22,158 nucleotides of DNA, taken from positions 1 through 22,158 of the forward strand of contig NZ_CAMLDV010000047.1 of the NCBI RefSeq assembly GCF_946478835.1, in the 5' to 3' direction. How positions within the stretch are numbered: position 1 is the stretch's first letter; each line of letters opens with the position of its first letter. The position numbers were made by a program, and so were the translations under genes. Below are positions 20,538-22,158 of this stretch, one piece after another. The notes under the pieces were generated by a model, which saw nothing but the letters and a program-made list of their open reading frames with translations, was not told the origin of the DNA and searched no databases. The DNA comes from an uncultured Bdellovibrio sp. GTDB taxonomy: Bacteria > Bdellovibrionota > Bdellovibrionia > Bdellovibrionales > Bdellovibrionaceae.

Positions 20538-22158
20538 ATGAAAATAATCCTGATGGGTTTGATATTTTGGGGATGTTGGGCTCACGCCAATCCGCTAAAT
20601 TTAACTTATCAAGGACGTATCGTTAAAGCGGATGGGACTCCTTTAGAATATTCCAATGTCAGTTTTCTTTTTGAAATCGCCAATCCCAACGGAAGCTGCG
20701 TGATCTATCGCGAGCAAATCGATGGTATCAATATGGCGAATTCCAAAGGTGTTTTTGATGTTCCTATCGGTGTGGGAACACGCTTATTTCCGACGGCTCC
20801 CGTTTATAAAATTTCAAGTTCCTTTGATAATTCTGTCATTCACAACTGCTATGGCGGAGCAACTTACACGGCTCTTGAAGATGACACTCGTGTTTTGCGG
20901 GTGCAATTTCATGATGGAACAGGTTGGAAACTAATCAGTCCCTCGAATGTGATTCGTTCTGTGCCTTACGCTTTGTCAGCGTTTTCTGCAACGAAGCTGG
21001 GAAATTTAGGTGTCAGTGATTTTCTTTTAAAAACAAATCTTCCGGGAGCGGCCTGTGGAGCAGGACAGGTTATAACATTTGACGGCACAAACTTTAGCTG
21101 TGTTGTTGATTCTGGAGGATCTGGTGTTATTAATGATGTCATTGCTGGAACGGGAATTAGTGTTTCGGGAACATCAACGAAAACCGTTTCGGTAAATATT
21201 GGTTCTACTGCTGGAACAGTCGCTGCGGGTGATGATGCACGCTTTACGAATGCTCGCATTCCTACTGGTCCCGCCAGTGGAGATTTATCAGGAACTTATC
21301 CGAATCCTTCCGTATCGAAACTCCAAGGAGTGGCGGTTTCTAATACAGCTCCGACTTTAGGGCACTTTTTAAAATTTGACGGCTCTCAATGGGGAAGTTC
21401 TGCAATCGCAACAAGTGATATTACAAATCTAAATGCGACGTTGAGTAATTATCATACGGTAGCTGCCTTTAATACGGCTGTTGTAAATGCGAACTGTGCG
21501 GCCCACCAGACTCCGTATTGGAATTCTGTCTCTAGTTCTTTTCAATGTCAGACCATCAATGTTTCTGTTGCGGGTGACGTGAGCGGAACTATTGGAGCTG
21601 TTTCTGTTAATAAGATTAAAGGTGTTGATGTTGATACAACAGGATTAACTACTGGCCAAGTTTTAAAGTATGACGGAACAAAATGGGCTCCTGCTTCTGA
21701 TAATAATGCTGGTGGTACTGTTACGAATATCGCAACAGGTACTGGCTTAAGTGGTGGTCCTATTACTTCTACAGGAACGATTTCTTTAGCTAACACCGCA
21801 GTGACTCCTGGTTCTTATGGTTCAACAACTCAAGTTGGCACTTTCACTGTTGATGCTCAAGGACGCTTAACCGCAGCTTCGAATTCTGCGATTGCTTTTC
21901 CTGTGACTTCTGTTGCAACTAAAACCGGTGCTGTCACTTTAGATTATGGCGATATCAACAGTGCCGCTTCAAAATATCTTACTTACAAACCGAACAATGT
22001 CGCTTGTAATGATGGCCAAGTAATTAAATGGATCGCTGCCAACTCTCGATGGGAATGTGCGAACGATGTCGATACAAATGCGGGTGGTACTGTCACAAAT
22101 GTCACAAGTGCTAATAGTTATTTATCTGTGACAACAGGAAATACAACTCCCGTTCTAA
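20538..22158 (+). CDS. Secreted phage-fibre-like adhesin (MAT-type candidate), 3'-truncated by window edge
   Basis: No stop codon occurs between the ATG at 20538 and the right edge: 540 codons are visible. The ATG is preceded by GAGGGG about six bases upstream. The protein begins with a signal peptide (MKIILMGLIFWGCWAHA), then a globular N-terminal domain (about 20-150; LTYQGRIVKADGTPLEYSN ... IRSVPYALSAFSA). A low-complexity, Gly/Thr/Ser/Asn-rich shaft follows. The repeat DLSGTYPNPSVSKLQGV at 249 returns as DVSGTIGAVSVNKIKGV at 347, 98 residues apart. GQVLKYDGTKW-like units start at about 176, 275, 373 and 493. Other parts (GTGLSGG, VDAQGRLTAASN) are typical phage tail-fibre segments. Such chimeric trimeric fibres are described in Bdellovibrio as mosaic adhesive trimers that touch prey; the assignment here is by resemblance. 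The C-terminal tip, which sets binding, is outside the window. Confidence 0.85.
   Translation, partial: MKIILMGLIFWGCWAHANPLNLTYQGRIVKADGTPLEYSNVSFLFEIANPNGSCVIYREQIDGINMANSKGVFDVPIGVGTRLFPTAPVYKISSSFDNSVIHNCYGGATYTALEDDTRVLRVQFHDGTGWKLISPSNVIRSVPYALSAFSATKLGNLGVSDFLLKTNLPGAACGAGQVITFDGTNFSCVVDSGGSGVINDVIAGTGISVSGTSTKTVSVNIGSTAGTVAAGDDARFTNARIPTGPASGDLSGTYPNPSVSKLQGVAVSNTAPTLGHFLKFDGSQWGSSAIATSDITNLNATLSNYHTVAAFNTAVVNANCAAHQTPYWNSVSSSFQCQTINVSVAGDVSGTIGAVSVNKIKGVDVDTTGLTTGQVLKYDGTKWAPASDNNAGGTVTNIATGTGLSGGPITSTGTISLANTAVTPGSYGSTTQVGTFTVDAQGRLTAASNSAIAFPVTSVATKTGAVTLDYGDINSAASKYLTYKPNNVACNDGQVIKWIAANSRWECANDVDTNAGGTVTNVTSANSYLSVTTGNTTPVL

Overview
The window looks like chromosomal DNA from a Bdellovibrio-type predatory bacterium (Bdellovibrionota). 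This is inferred from the gene set and protein style. It carries a Flp/Tad secretion ATPase, an FHA-sigma54 activator, a FliL-like membrane protein, Kdo/LPS genes showing a Gram-negative envelope, and a large secreted fibre protein of the kind described as 'mosaic adhesive trimers' in Bdellovibrio. Coding density is high, and several operons have overlapping stop/start codons.

Layout, left to right. (1) 1-1087: 3' part of a CpaF/TadA ATPase gene, entering from the left edge. (2) 1083-1172: a very long imperfect hairpin. (3) 1211-3497: an unrecognised regulator-like protein translationally coupled to enolase, closed by a terminator shared with the convergent catalase. (4) 3575-5498 (minus): ankyrin-repeat protein and catalase, overlapping by 11 bases, preceded by an OxyR-like box at 5550-5586. 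(5) 5499-5939: a 441-base gene-free stretch with a 31-base perfect inverted repeat. (6) 5940-9266: FtsB/DivIC-like division protein, small HTH protein, DNA polymerase I. (7) 9441-11637: small exported protein, a lipoprotein (minus) and a FliL-like membrane protein. (8) 11690-12916 (minus): FHA-sigma54 transcription activator. (9) 13072-17066: engB-kdsB-pyrG-kdsD, very tightly packed. (10) 17167-20400: RND-family (AcrB/HAE1) transporter. (11) 20538-right edge: an open reading frame with no stop in the window, coding for a signal-peptide-bearing, repeat-built phage-tail-fibre-like protein.

How the genes fit together. KdsD makes D-arabinose 5-phosphate, the first committed Kdo precursor. KdsB activates Kdo with CTP, and PyrG supplies CTP, so this operon links nucleotide supply to lipid A-Kdo synthesis; EngB serves ribosome assembly. 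The ankyrin-catalase pair is a peroxide-defence unit whose OxyR-like box suggests peroxide induction. Eno and ftsB, often neighbours in other proteobacteria, here flank this opposite-strand unit, as if it had been inserted between them.

The most notable items are the unterminated fibre gene at the right edge, the 31-base perfect inverted repeat, the OxyR-like box, a hairpin that buries the polA ribosome binding site, and an operator-like palindrome around the -10 box before the small HTH gene. Nothing here is a clearly new defence or mobile system. All family assignments come from reading motifs; no database search was run.
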